Of a stretch of 64,000 bases of DNA, positions 45,752 to 55,286 are shown piece by piece (within the stretch, counting starts at the first letter, position 1; each line of letters opens with the position of its first letter). Below the pieces are notes generated by a model that saw only the letters and a program-made list of their open reading frames with translations, searched no databases and had not been told where the DNA came from. The stretch spans positions 124,001 through 188,000 of the forward strand of contig NZ_JAJEPS010000004.1 in the NCBI RefSeq assembly GCF_020686965.1, in the 5' to 3' direction. The DNA is from Hominiventricola filiformis (GTDB lineage Bacteria > Bacillota > Clostridia > Lachnospirales > Lachnospiraceae). Position numbers and translations under genes: made by a program.

Positions 45752-47075
45752 CGTCAATCTCTCCTATCAAATCATAATCATCCGCACCGGTCACTTTGAC
45801 CTTTACAAAATCACCGGACATGAGTTCCTCCAGGGTCTGGACAAACAGATAACCGTCCACACCCGGAGCATCCTTATAAGTTCTTGCCACATAAGCATAC
45901 TCATCCGCTACTTTTCCCTCAATCATACACCACAGGGATTTTCCAACCATATCCTCTGCTTTTTCAAAGGAAATCTCCTGCTGAAGCTCCATGATCTCGT
46001 CCCGGCGCTCTTCTTTGACTTCTTCCGGGATCTGATCCGGCATAGTGGCAGCCGGAGTGTCCTCCTCCGGAGAATAAGCAAATACACCCAGACGGTCGAA
46101 TTCCATCTCATCCACGAATGCCATCAGCTCCTCATGGTCTTCCTGAGTTTCACCCGGGAAACCACTGATCAGCGTCGTACGAAGACAGATATCGGGAATC
46201 TCTTCTCTTAATTTTGCAACAATCGCTCTTAAATCTGCCTGGGAAGTTCTGCGGCCCATTCTCTTTAAGATCCTGTCGGAGGCATGCTGGATCGGAAGAT
46301 CCAGATAATGACAGACTTTCGGCTCCTCCTTGATGGTCTGGATCAATTCATCATAAATCTCCTCCGGATAACAATACTGCACACGAATCCAGCGGATGCC
46401 TTTGATCTTGCAAAGTTCTTTCAGCAGCAGGTGCAGGCTTTTCTTTCCATATAAATCGGTTCCGTAGAGGGTTGTCTCCTGGGCTACCAGAATCAGTTCC
46501 TTCACACCCTGCTCTGCCAGTTCTTCTGCCTCCTTTACCAGACGCTCCATAGGGAAGCTCCGATAATTACCGCGCAGTTTTGGAATAATACAGTAGGTGC
46601 AGTGTTTGTCGCAGCCCTCTGCAATTTTCAGATGTGCATAATGTCCACCTGTAGTCAGTATTCTCTTTGCCGGAGTCAGCACCAGACGGTCAATATCCTC
46701 ACATTTGAGCATATGCTCACCACCTATAGCCTGCTCAATGGCTTCCACGATGCTGTCATAGGTAGTGGTGCCGAGAACCGCATCTACTTCCGGTATCTCG
46801 TCAATGATCTCCTGCTTATAACGCTGAGCCAGACATCCGGTCACAATCAGTGCCTTACATTTTCCTGCTTTCCGATACTCTGCCATCTCCAAGATTGTGT
46901 TAACACTCTCTTCCTTAGCATCACCAATAAAACAACAGGTATTTACCACAATGACGTCAGCTTCCGTCTCATCATCGGTAAACGCATAACCTTTGTTTGA
47001 AAGCAGTCCCAGCATAACTTCAGAATCCACCAGATTCTTGTCACAGCCAAGAGATACAAATAAAATGTTCATCAT
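45735..47075 (-). CDS. rimO: Ribosomal protein uS12 methylthiotransferase RimO
   Basis: Radical SAM methylthiotransferase acting on Asp of S12. About 446 residues: N-terminal cluster domain FVSLGCDKNLVDSEVM, radical SAM motif CDKHCTYC in GCDKHCTYCIIPKLRG, and a C-terminal TRAM domain. Start at one of two consecutive ATG codons (47075/47072) after AAGGAG; the longer frame runs into the promoter. Confidence 0.97.
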   Translation of the reverse strand: MMNILFVSLGCDKNLVDSEVMLGLLSNKGYAFTDDETEADVIVVNTCCFIGDAKEESVNTILEMAEYRKAGKCKALIVTGCLAQRYKQEIIDEIPEVDAVLGTTTYDSIVEAIEQAIGGEHMLKCEDIDRLVLTPAKRILTTGGHYAHLKIAEGCDKHCTYCIIPKLRGNYRSFPMERLVKEAEELAEQGVKELILVAQETTLYGTDLYGKKSLHLLLKELCKIKGIRWIRVQYCYPEEIYDELIQTIKEEPKVCHYLDLPIQHASDRILKRMGRRTSQADLRAIVAKLREEIPDICLRTTLISGFPGETQEDHEELMAFVDEMEFDRLGVFAYSPEEDTPAATMPDQIPEEVKEERRDEIMELQQEISFEKAEDMVGKSLWCMIEGKVADEYAYVARTYKDAPGVDGYLFVQTLEELMSGDFVKVKVTGADDYDLIGEIDDESAE

Positions 47076-47114
47076 AAATGATGTAGTCTCCTTTATCTTT
47101 ATAGATTCCATAGT

Positions 47115-47144
47115 ATTATAATACAGAAAGCCCCGGGAAAGCAA
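47115..47144 (-). promoter_or_regulatory. Candidate rimO operon promoter, overlapping a terminator
   Basis: TTGCTT (47139-47144), 18-base spacer, TATAAT (47115-47120) on the minus strand; the -35 lies in the loop and stem of the upstream symporter terminator. Confidence 0.6.
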
Positions 47145-47160
47145 TACCGCTTTCCCGGGG
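47131..47160. terminator. GC-rich terminator after the symporter gene
   Basis: Perfect 12-bp stem CCCCGGGAAAGC/GCTTTCCCGGGG around six bases. The T tract on the minus strand (CTTTCTGT) is weak, so termination may be incomplete. Confidence 0.7.
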
Positions 47161-47195
47161 CCCTATTCTTTCCTGTTTTCTATCTCATAATAATG

Positions 47196-48593
47196 TTAAG
47201 CTACGTCTTCTTTTTCTGTATTCAGCACCGGAACTGCTTCATTACTGTGTGCATCCAGATTATTGATATATTTTCTGGTTTCTTTCATAATCACCGGAGA
47301 CAGCAGGAGCACTGCCACCAGATTCGGAATCGCCATCAATGCATTCAGGATATCAGCAATAGTCCATACCAGATCCAACGCTACAACCGGAGCAATGGCA
47401 GCTACTACAATATAGAGAACACGATACGGAACCAATGCTTTTTTACCCAGGCAGTACTCTACACAGCGTTCTCCGTAATATGCCCAGCCAAGAACAGTGG
47501 AGTATGCGAAGAGAATAATTCCAAATACGAGAATCATCGGTCCTATGTACGGAATCTGATCAAAAGCCAGTGTCGTTAAAACACCTCCATTTTCCACTCT
47601 GGAAATATCAATATTTGAATTTTTCATAATACTGGTAACCAGTACCAGACCGGTCATGGCGCATACAACCACAGTATCCCAAAAAGTTCCGGTTGCGGAT
47701 ACCAGTGCCTGGCGCACCGGATTTCTCGTCTGTGCAGCTGCAGCTGCGATCGGGGCAGAACCCATACCGGACTCATTTGAAAACAATCCTCTCGCAACCC
47801 CATAATGCAGTGCCAGCATGATACCTCCGCCAGTCAGACCGCCTGCAGCTGCTCCCGGCTGGAATGCCAGCGTTACGATCGTCTTCAATGCAGGAAGAAG
47901 AAAATCTCCGTTGATACAAAGAATTACGAAACATCCAAGCACATAAAATAATGCCATGAACGGAACCAGCTTCTCACATACGCTGGAAATGGACTTGATT
48001 CCTCCAAAAATAACCAACGCTGTAAAGAATGCAACTGCACCTCCTACCAGCCATGTCGGAATGCCAAGATTCTCAGTACAAACAGTTGCGATGGCGTTGA
48101 CCTGTGTCGCACATCCGATTCCAAAGGATGCAAAGGCTGCAAAGAATGCGAAAATCAGACCCAGCCATTTCATGTTCAGTCCTCTCTCCAGTGCATACAT
48201 AGCGCCTCCCTGCATGCGTCCGTCAGAAGTTTTCACTCTGTATTTCACTGCAATCAGAGACTCTGCATATTTGGTAGCAATTCCAAATACACCAGTCAGC
48301 CAGCACCACAGTACCGCTCCCGGGCCGCCAAGGTAAATTGCAGTTCCCACACCAATGATATTTCCGGTTCCAATAGTGGAAGCCAACGCCGTTGCCAATG
48401 CTCCGAACTGACTGACCTCACCTTCTGCTTCTGTATCCTTTGTCACGGAAAGCTTGATTGCTGTTCCGATCTTCCGTTGAATACCTCCCGTACAGACTGT
48501 CATTACAATGTGTGTTCCCAACAATAAGATGATCATTGGCCATCCCCACACAAGTCCGTCCAGTTCATTGATGAAATTTACGATCATTTCCAT
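47196..48593 (-). CDS. Alanine/glycine:cation symporter (AGCS family)
   Basis: 465 residues with about ten to eleven membrane helices and AGCS signature segments: ATALASTIGTGNIIGVGTAIYLGGPGA-type N-terminal region (read from 86 to 112) and FSNESGMGSAPIAAAAAQT. Imports alanine or glycine with Na+. GGAGGAG precedes the ATG. Own promoter upstream. Confidence 0.95.
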   Translation of the reverse strand: MEMIVNFINELDGLVWGWPMIILLLGTHIVMTVCTGGIQRKIGTAIKLSVTKDTEAEGEVSQFGALATALASTIGTGNIIGVGTAIYLGGPGAVLWCWLTGVFGIATKYAESLIAVKYRVKTSDGRMQGGAMYALERGLNMKWLGLIFAFFAAFASFGIGCATQVNAIATVCTENLGIPTWLVGGAVAFFTALVIFGGIKSISSVCEKLVPFMALFYVLGCFVILCINGDFLLPALKTIVTLAFQPGAAAGGLTGGGIMLALHYGVARGLFSNESGMGSAPIAAAAAQTRNPVRQALVSATGTFWDTVVVCAMTGLVLVTSIMKNSNIDISRVENGGVLTTLAFDQIPYIGPMILVFGIILFAYSTVLGWAYYGERCVEYCLGKKALVPYRVLYIVVAAIAPVVALDLVWTIADILNALMAIPNLVAVLLLSPVIMKETRKYINNLDAHSNEAVPVLNTEKEDVA

Positions 48594-48634
48594 TCTGCTT
48601 TCTCCTCCTTGTTCACGTGCTGTATTTTTGTACT

Positions 48635-48662
48635 ATTGTATCATTGTATACAGTTTTATCAA
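48635..48662 (-). promoter_or_regulatory. Promoter of the AGCS symporter
   Basis: TTGATA (48657-48662), 16-base spacer, TACAAT (48635-48640). The spacer and -10 contain two copies of ATACAAT, a possible regulator site. Confidence 0.65.
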
Positions 48663-48708
48663 GAATAATTTATTTTTTAACAAAATATACAGAATTTTTA
48701 AATGATTT

Positions 48709-48744
48709 CAAAAAGAACGCAGAAAATTTTTCTGCGTTCTTCTA
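48709..48744 (-). terminator. Intrinsic terminator after the giant surface protein
   Basis: AAGAACGCAGAAAA/TTTTCTGCGTTCTT stem followed by T residues on the minus strand; the only clear terminator at the end of the kinase/adhesin operon. Confidence 0.85.
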
Positions 48745-48824
48745 TGCGATCTATGATTTTCAGCATCTATTATCAGCCATTACAAAAATATGAAATGCTT
48801 AAGTCTGCATCTGCAGCCTGGCAA

Positions 48825-51800
48825 TCAATTCCTTCGCCTTCTTCGCCAGATCATAATCATCAGACAGATCACTCCCAGCGTTCCTGCTACACCTGCAATT
48901 GTTCCATAGAGTTTTTGCTTATTGTTATAGAACCGTACCCACGCACTGGTAGACAAGGTGAATGTAATGCTCTGTGGTTCTGAAGTATTTCCTGCGCGGT
49001 CGGTTGCCGTTACAATGACTTTCTGAACCTTTGCATTTTCCTTCAGTGCATATTCCATTTTACCGGATGCCGCTTCAATAACTCCGTCATCTGCCAGGTA
49101 CTCCACGCTGTCTATCACATCATTCTCATCTGCCCCATTGACTACCTGGATATTCAGTCGTTCCATTTCGTTATTATCGAAATAATTAACAAGAAGCGAC
49201 ATACTGGCTTCATTATAGAATCCGCCTTCTTCCACACCCGTCAAAGTTACAGTCGGGCCTTCCGTATCCTTGCAGAATTCAATCACTGACGCATATTCTT
49301 CTGATGCCGGATTTTCATTGGTCGTCGCATTTTCCAGTGTATCTTTTGAATATACGAGAACTTTATAAGTTCCATCTTCCTCGAAATTGGATGCATGAAT
49401 CTGATATGCTGTCTGTTTCCAGTTACAGTCGTTTCCAGAGTCACCCTGCTGCTGTACACTGTAGTCTGTATCTTTTGTCAGCTGCGTTTCTTCTTCACTG
49501 TTTCTGGACACATCAATCCAGGAATCTGCCTGATTACTCAGGTTGTATTCTGTCAGTGTCAGTTCCTGAACCTCATTTGTATAATACTGTTCCAGCAAAG
49601 CAGATGTCTCTTCACCAAGTACATAGACAGAGCCATAACGGTTCAGTGAAAATGTAACGTAAGTCTCATCGCTGTTCGGATTTCCCGCCATATCCTGTAC
49701 TCTCACGTTCAGTGTATAGACCGCATCATTTTCCGGCATCTGCTCCAGCTCCTTCAGCTGCCAGGTACTTCCATTCAATCCTCCGAAATCAGTCATCTCC
49801 TCTTCGGAATCCCATTTCATTCTTGACATGGTAACTGTCACACCAGTTGGATCAAAATTCGTATCATCGATAGTGATATACGGTGCAAACGCACTGTCGC
49901 TTTTACCGTAAGCTGTCATATCTTCCACATCATGGAATGTAATCACCGGTGCTGTCTGGTCAATGACAAACTCTTCGCAGTCTATCGGAAGTGATACATT
50001 TCCCGCCATATCCGTGACGGTACCGGCAAAACTGTAGATTCCGTCCGCATGAAATGTTGCGGAAGAAGATTTTCCGGTGAATGTAAATGCCGGTGCTGCT
50101 CCGCCACCAGACGCATTTACGGTAATGTCTGCCTGTCCGCCAAAATTCACGTCATCAACCAAGAGAGTTGCTGTTCTTGCACTGTTGTAATACTTGCCAT
50201 TTGCCGGATCATTCCGGTCAAATTCCAGAGTCAGTACCGGAGCGGTCTTATCAATCACGAAATCCTGCGGTGCTGTTCCGGAATAGCTGATACTTTCCGC
50301 ACTCTGTCCCAGCAGATCTTCTCCTGAAATATCAAGTGTATACTCGCCATCCACATGATAAGTAATCTCCGCTGTCCACTTATCATCGTCACCATTGGCA
50401 TCGCTGCCTTTACTGTAGCTCCAGCTGCTGATATTCGAAGACTGTGTGGAAATATCAATCAGATCAGAACTGAAATTACGCTCCGTCACCGTTACGGTTG
50501 CCACACGATCCGCTTTAAAATACCGTCCGTTCTGCGCATCATTGTTGTCGTATTCCACTTCAATGGTCGGCGCTGTCACATCAATTCCAAATGTATAGTT
50601 TCTGGTATTGGTATTTCCCGCATTATCCTTTGCATTCACCACAACACGGATATCATTATAGTTATGGCTGGATGCATTCACGGTAATTGTTCTGTCAATA
50701 TTGAAGACTAACGAAGAATCCTCATAATTCTCATTCCATTTTGTAGTGGACTCTGGATTCAGTACCTGTCTGTCACCGGCTACTTCTGATCCGTTTATAT
50801 ACAGATGATACGTTACTTCACTCAGTCCGGAACTCTTAGAACCACCATACGGATCGGTTACCTTAATATGAAGCGGTACATCATCCTTAAAGAGAGAGGT
50901 TCCTTTTGTTCCACGCTCATCACTCTCAGAGGTTGCCACTACAGAGATGGTCGGAGCCAGTTCATCCATGGTCGGCGGTGTCACATCCAGATAAATTTTA
51001 TTGGTCTTTGCAAGGAAACTCATATTTCCTGCACGGTCAGTCATACTGATACCGGAAATTCTGAAAATCTGTTCTCCACTGACACTGTTCTCTCTGTTCT
51101 GCTGATAAGAGAAACCATTTCCTTTTATCTCTACTGCCTCTTTTACTTCATCATTTTCCAGCCGATCCGTAGTGTATGCAATCTGTACCGGGCTGAAGTC
51201 GTCTGATGTAATCTGAATATATGCCTCTTTTTCTGTCCGATACGGCGCTGCCTGATCCACCGCACCATCCTGTACCTGAATCTGATAGTATGTCTCTTTT
51301 CCGTTTCCTACGGTAAGAGTTCCTGTCGGCTTTGTTTTATCAACTATAATGTAGCAGCTGGCATTTCCTTCCATATCTTCATTGATGCCGCTTCCCTTTT
51401 TCATGACCAGGGCATTTCCGGCTTTATCATTTCCATAGACCGCATAGCGGAACACTCCTTCCATACTTTCACCGTCTGTATAGATATTGTTTCCGTTATT
51501 GTATGTATCACCAGTCAGTTTTTTGTAATCAGATATTGTAGCTGCAGAAGCATCATAAGCACCTGCCGCTGTCATTCCTTTATTAAGAAAAACCTTCCCT
51601 GCATCAAAGTTGGTATCTTCCACTACAACAGTAACCCGATAATCTCCGTTAAAATAATAACGTCCATCCTCCTGCTTCTTCTGATTGGTAACCGCTGCAT
51701 CTGGAGTTACCTGGAAAGTAAAGACCGGTGGGGTTGTATCACGGATAATAGTATATGGTATGGCGTCTCCGTCTTTACCGGACACATTTTCCTTAAATCC

Positions 51801-54800
51801 GTCCATCGTCCCCGGAGTCTGCTCCCTGACACCCAGGGCATTTCCCGCACGGTCTGTTCCATAAATGCAAATATCATATCTTCCATCTACTTTATTGATT
51901 TCATAAATCGTCTTTTCACTGCTGATATTCTCCACCGTTCCCTGTCCGTCTTTCCGGCATATCGTAAACAGCTTCGTAAAATCAATGCCACAGGAATTAT
52001 CACCGTATTGATCTGTTACTGCAATTTCTGCTGTAACATCTTTGCTGTAGTAGTACTCAGTGCCATATCCATTCGGATCGGCTTTGGAAGTATAAGTAAT
52101 CACAGCAACCGGTGCGACTGTATCCACGACTCTTGCATAAGAGAGGTTGACCGTTCCATTTTCTGCTTCTGCCCCATCCCACATTTCGTGTTCATATCCA
52201 TTTTCAGCCAGAACCAGCGGATTTCCCGCAATGTCCGTTCCTGCTGCTTTAAGATCGGAATATCGGCCGTCTGCTTCCATTGTAAATGTGATTTGTCCGG
52301 ATTCTGCAGTCCGTAAATCCCCTTCCACATCATTTCCGTCTTTTTTCATGGAAGTCTGCCAGATCTCCGTGGAATCAGACGGTAAGTTTTCGTCTTCAAT
52401 TGTAATTACAGTCGTAATTGTTTTATTAATATAATAATCGATTCCATCGTACGGACTGCCATCCTGTTCTCCATTCAGATTTTCACTGGTTACGATCCGA
52501 GTAACTACCGGGCTCACCTTGTCCATCACCATAGATGCACCTTCATAATCCAATTGATTTCCTGCCAGATCCTGATAATGACTCTCTACGATGTAAACAT
52601 CATTTTCTTCTGTCCCATTGATTCCCGTCAGATTTACGATCGCTTTATGAAGTTCTCCGTCATGTTCCCATGTCACCGTATATCCTTCTGTGATCTGCTG
52701 ACCGTTCTTTTTGACCACGATACTGGAATCATTATCAAGATCTGGATCAAAATTCTTCTCCTGAATGGTAAACTGCATCTGATGTGCAGTCGCCTTCTGC
52801 CCATAGTATATATTTCCATCTGTACCTATATGGGTATATCCATCATAGGAAGCATCTACAAGCTTCGGAGTCTCATTATCAAAGTTCAGAATCCAGTCGG
52901 ATTTTACGGTTTCATTTCCGCAGAAATCAACTGCTGTTACCGTCAGAATATAGTTGCCATTCAAAGGCTGTCCCTGGTCATCATTTTGAAGGACAATCTG
53001 ATCTTTTGCCTTTGTTCTGGATGCTTTTACAACATCCATCGTAAGAGGCATGAAGGCTTCCGCATCTTCTGCTGTCAGGACAATATCTCCTGATGTTCCA
53101 TCTTTATTCTGTCTGCTCAGACTGTAAGTCAGTGACTGAATTCCGGAATATGAATACGGTTCTGTCCCGTCTTCTTTGGCATCTTCTGCCGTAATATTCA
53201 GGGTATGTGCATTTCTCGGCGCATCAAAATCACAGCCCTGATCCTGGCAGGTCACAGTAACCGTCGGTGCTGTATTTTCCAGAATCAGCAGATAGAACGG
53301 TCCTCCAAAGCTGTTGTTTGCCACTTTGTCAGCTGCCTGAATATAAAGAAATCCGGACGTCGGAACGGTCACTGTTATTTTATAGTTTTCTCCATCCTGT
53401 GATACTGTGGCGGATTTTTTCCATGCAGAATCTGTTTCTGCCGGAAGTGTTCCGTCTTCTTTCATCGTCTTGTTGTCTCCGATAAAATAACGGATCGAAT
53501 CTGCATCTACACCACTGCCATCTGTATCTTTGATAATAATGGTAAACTCTGTACTATCTTTTCCAAAATTGATCTTCTTAATCTCATCAATCTGGTAAGT
53601 CGACTCATCCCCATCACACTGTAATTCAATGGTATAGGGACCATAATACCATACGGTATTGTCTTCTTTTGTCTGCTTTACATAATACGTCTTGCCGGAC
53701 TCTGTTATGAGACTGTCCGTATACTGCACATACTGATCTGTCAGCAGCTGATAGCCCTCATCAACCGTTAAGGGAAGTCCTGCTTCGTTATACCAGTAGG
53801 CTTCATCTGTTCCTTTTGTACCTGCAGAAAGAAGAATACCGCTTACTTCATCATCCGTAAGGGCAAACGTCTGATCTTCTTTTGTCTGAGTCATATCATA
53901 ATCAGAAGTCTCTGGTGCCTTCGGTGCAATCTCTGCAGTTATCTTCAGATCATTTGCAGCGAAAACATCGGCATCCAGCACATAATTAGCACTGTCCGTT
54001 CCTTCCAGTTCGAAACTGTCCTTCAGGCTGTTCAGTGATACCGTATTGCTGCCCAGCTTATTCTCTTCATAAGAAAGGCTGCTCCAGGGTGCATCATCTC
54101 CGACCTTCAGAGACACTTCCTCGTCATCGACAATCCCCTCAAGAGAAAATGCATTTTCAATTGCGGTGATATTATCTGTTGTCAGTGCTGTTGTTCCATC
54201 GCTGACTTTTGTTACAATTGGTCCCCCTGCCGTACCTTCCGTAACCTTTACCTGCAGTTTTGCCGGATGTATGGTCAGCGCCTTCTCGGAACTTCCAGCG
54301 GACTTAAAGTAACCATTTCCATCTGTGGATACTTTTACTTTAAAAGCGCCTACTTCACGTGCAGTTAGCTTTCCTTCTTTCGTTACTTCAGCTATTTCCG
54401 TCCCATCTGTCTCCTCAAAATGAAGCGGAGGCATTTTGTCTTCACTGACTGTTTCATCACCAGACTTTACAGTTGCCGTCAACTGTGCTTCTTTTCCATA
54501 GGTAACATTGATATCATCGACAGAAATTTCTGTAATTTCTGCTTTTTTTAGGATAATCTGAACACTGTCTTCTTTATCACCGGCTTTTGCAGTAACGGTT
54601 ACCGTCTCTTCGTCATCCGCCAGTTCATGAAATGTCAGTTCTCCAGTGGATGAATTTATTGAAGCGGTACTTCCCTCATTGACTGACCATGTGATCATTG
54701 GATCATTACAGTATTCTTCATCCGGTTTAAGAGCTGCTGTAAATTGCACACTGTCTGTAAATGCCGGATAAAATTCTGCTTCTGCTGGCTGTTCAATTGT

Positions 54801-55007
54801 AATGGAGGCTACATCTTTGGTCACTTTTACTGCACACTCGGCTGTTTTTCCTTCCTGTGTAGTAACCGTGACAGTCGCAGATCCTGTTTCCTCTTCTGTC
54901 TGTTCCTCCTGCTCTTCAGCACGGGTAATCATACTCCAATTCTCAACAGAAACCAGATTTGACATTAACACAGCCGTGCATATCAGTGCCAGAATTCTCT
55001 TATGCAT
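48825..55007 (-). CDS. Giant Ig-repeat cell-surface protein (2060 residues)
   Basis: Signal peptide at residues 1-30 (LALICTAVLMSNLVSV), N-terminal Big_2/MBG-like Ig domains (TWSVNEGSTASINSSTGELT; ISVDDINVTYGKEAQLTATV), then about ten repeats of 100-130 residues each opening with D-x-T-x-P-x-V and containing Y-Y...T..I.V.D.NF, and a final TM helix about 2035-2054 followed by RRRRRN. There is no sortase motif, so it is a stalk anchored by a membrane helix. Likely adhesin or surface-layer fibre; no enzymatic domain seen. Last gene of an operon with A24 peptidase, PP2C and a Ser/Thr kinase. Confidence 0.85.
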   Translation of the reverse strand: MHKRILALICTAVLMSNLVSVENWSMITRAEEQEEQTEEETGSATVTVTTQEGKTAECAVKVTKDVASITIEQPAEAEFYPAFTDSVQFTAALKPDEEYCNDPMITWSVNEGSTASINSSTGELTFHELADDEETVTVTAKAGDKEDSVQIILKKAEITEISVDDINVTYGKEAQLTATVKSGDETVSEDKMPPLHFEETDGTEIAEVTKEGKLTAREVGAFKVKVSTDGNGYFKSAGSSEKALTIHPAKLQVKVTEGTAGGPIVTKVSDGTTALTTDNITAIENAFSLEGIVDDEEVSLKVGDDAPWSSLSYEENKLGSNTVSLNSLKDSFELEGTDSANYVLDADVFAANDLKITAEIAPKAPETSDYDMTQTKEDQTFALTDDEVSGILLSAGTKGTDEAYWYNEAGLPLTVDEGYQLLTDQYVQYTDSLITESGKTYYVKQTKEDNTVWYYGPYTIELQCDGDESTYQIDEIKKINFGKDSTEFTIIIKDTDGSGVDADSIRYFIGDNKTMKEDGTLPAETDSAWKKSATVSQDGENYKITVTVPTSGFLYIQAADKVANNSFGGPFYLLILENTAPTVTVTCQDQGCDFDAPRNAHTLNITAEDAKEDGTEPYSYSGIQSLTYSLSRQNKDGTSGDIVLTAEDAEAFMPLTMDVVKASRTKAKDQIVLQNDDQGQPLNGNYILTVTAVDFCGNETVKSDWILNFDNETPKLVDASYDGYTHIGTDGNIYYGQKATAHQMQFTIQEKNFDPDLDNDSSIVVKKNGQQITEGYTVTWEHDGELHKAIVNLTGINGTEENDVYIVESHYQDLAGNQLDYEGASMVMDKVSPVVTRIVTSENLNGEQDGSPYDGIDYYINKTITTVITIEDENLPSDSTEIWQTSMKKDGNDVEGDLRTAESGQITFTMEADGRYSDLKAAGTDIAGNPLVLAENGYEHEMWDGAEAENGTVNLSYARVVDTVAPVAVITYTSKADPNGYGTEYYYSKDVTAEIAVTDQYGDNSCGIDFTKLFTICRKDGQGTVENISSEKTIYEINKVDGRYDICIYGTDRAGNALGVREQTPGTMDGFKENVSGKDGDAIPYTIIRDTTPPVFTFQVTPDAAVTNQKKQEDGRYYFNGDYRVTVVVEDTNFDAGKVFLNKGMTAAGAYDASAATISDYKKLTGDTYNNGNNIYTDGESMEGVFRYAVYGNDKAGNALVMKKGSGINEDMEGNASCYIIVDKTKPTGTLTVGNGKETYYQIQVQDGAVDQAAPYRTEKEAYIQITSDDFSPVQIAYTTDRLENDEVKEAVEIKGNGFSYQQNRENSVSGEQIFRISGISMTDRAGNMSFLAKTNKIYLDVTPPTMDELAPTISVVATSESDERGTKGTSLFKDDVPLHIKVTDPYGGSKSSGLSEVTYHLYINGSEVAGDRQVLNPESTTKWNENYEDSSLVFNIDRTITVNASSHNYNDIRVVVNAKDNAGNTNTRNYTFGIDVTAPTIEVEYDNNDAQNGRYFKADRVATVTVTERNFSSDLIDISTQSSNISSWSYSKGSDANGDDDKWTAEITYHVDGEYTLDISGEDLLGQSAESISYSGTAPQDFVIDKTAPVLTLEFDRNDPANGKYYNSARTATLLVDDVNFGGQADITVNASGGGAAPAFTFTGKSSSATFHADGIYSFAGTVTDMAGNVSLPIDCEEFVIDQTAPVITFHDVEDMTAYGKSDSAFAPYITIDDTNFDPTGVTVTMSRMKWDSEEEMTDFGGLNGSTWQLKELEQMPENDAVYTLNVRVQDMAGNPNSDETYVTFSLNRYGSVYVLGEETSALLEQYYTNEVQELTLTEYNLSNQADSWIDVSRNSEEETQLTKDTDYSVQQQGDSGNDCNWKQTAYQIHASNFEEDGTYKVLVYSKDTLENATTNENPASEEYASVIEFCKDTEGPTVTLTGVEEGGFYNEASMSLLVNYFDNNEMERLNIQVVNGADENDVIDSVEYLADDGVIEAASGKMEYALKENAKVQKVIVTATDRAGNTSEPQSITFTLSTSAWVRFYNNKQKLYGTIAGVAGTLGVICLMIMIWRRRRRN

Positions 55008-55020
55008 TTTCTTCTCCTCC

Positions 55021-55275
55021 TTAGATTTTTTCCTCTGTATGAATCACCATAATATTTTTAGTGAGAGTAAAGCAGTTTTCTCTTTTCATCATTACTTCTG
55101 TCGCTTTCTCTATCTTCCGAATGCTTTCATTTCTGGCTCTTCCTGAACTCATCTTCCATGCATCTTTAATATGAAGGGTAAAGAAAAACAAAATCGCAAG
55201 TATTACTCCAAATATCGTGATAACCAGACATATATAAAACCCGGCGTTATATGTCTGTATTCGTTCCATTCCCAT
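55021..55275 (-). CDS. Small single-pass membrane protein
   Basis: 84 residues, family not recognised. One hydrophobic helix at about 11-34 (YICLVITIFGVILAILFFFT) followed by a basic cytoplasmic tail with KIEKATEVMMKREN. It sits 12 bases after the kinase and 13 before the giant surface protein, tightly inside the operon, so it could be an accessory subunit or an export adaptor of that protein (inference). Confidence 0.7.
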   Translation of the reverse strand: MGMERIQTYNAGFYICLVITIFGVILAILFFFTLHIKDAWKMSSGRARNESIRKIEKATEVMMKRENCFTLTKNIMVIHTEEKI

Positions 55276-55286
55276 ATGTTTCCTCC

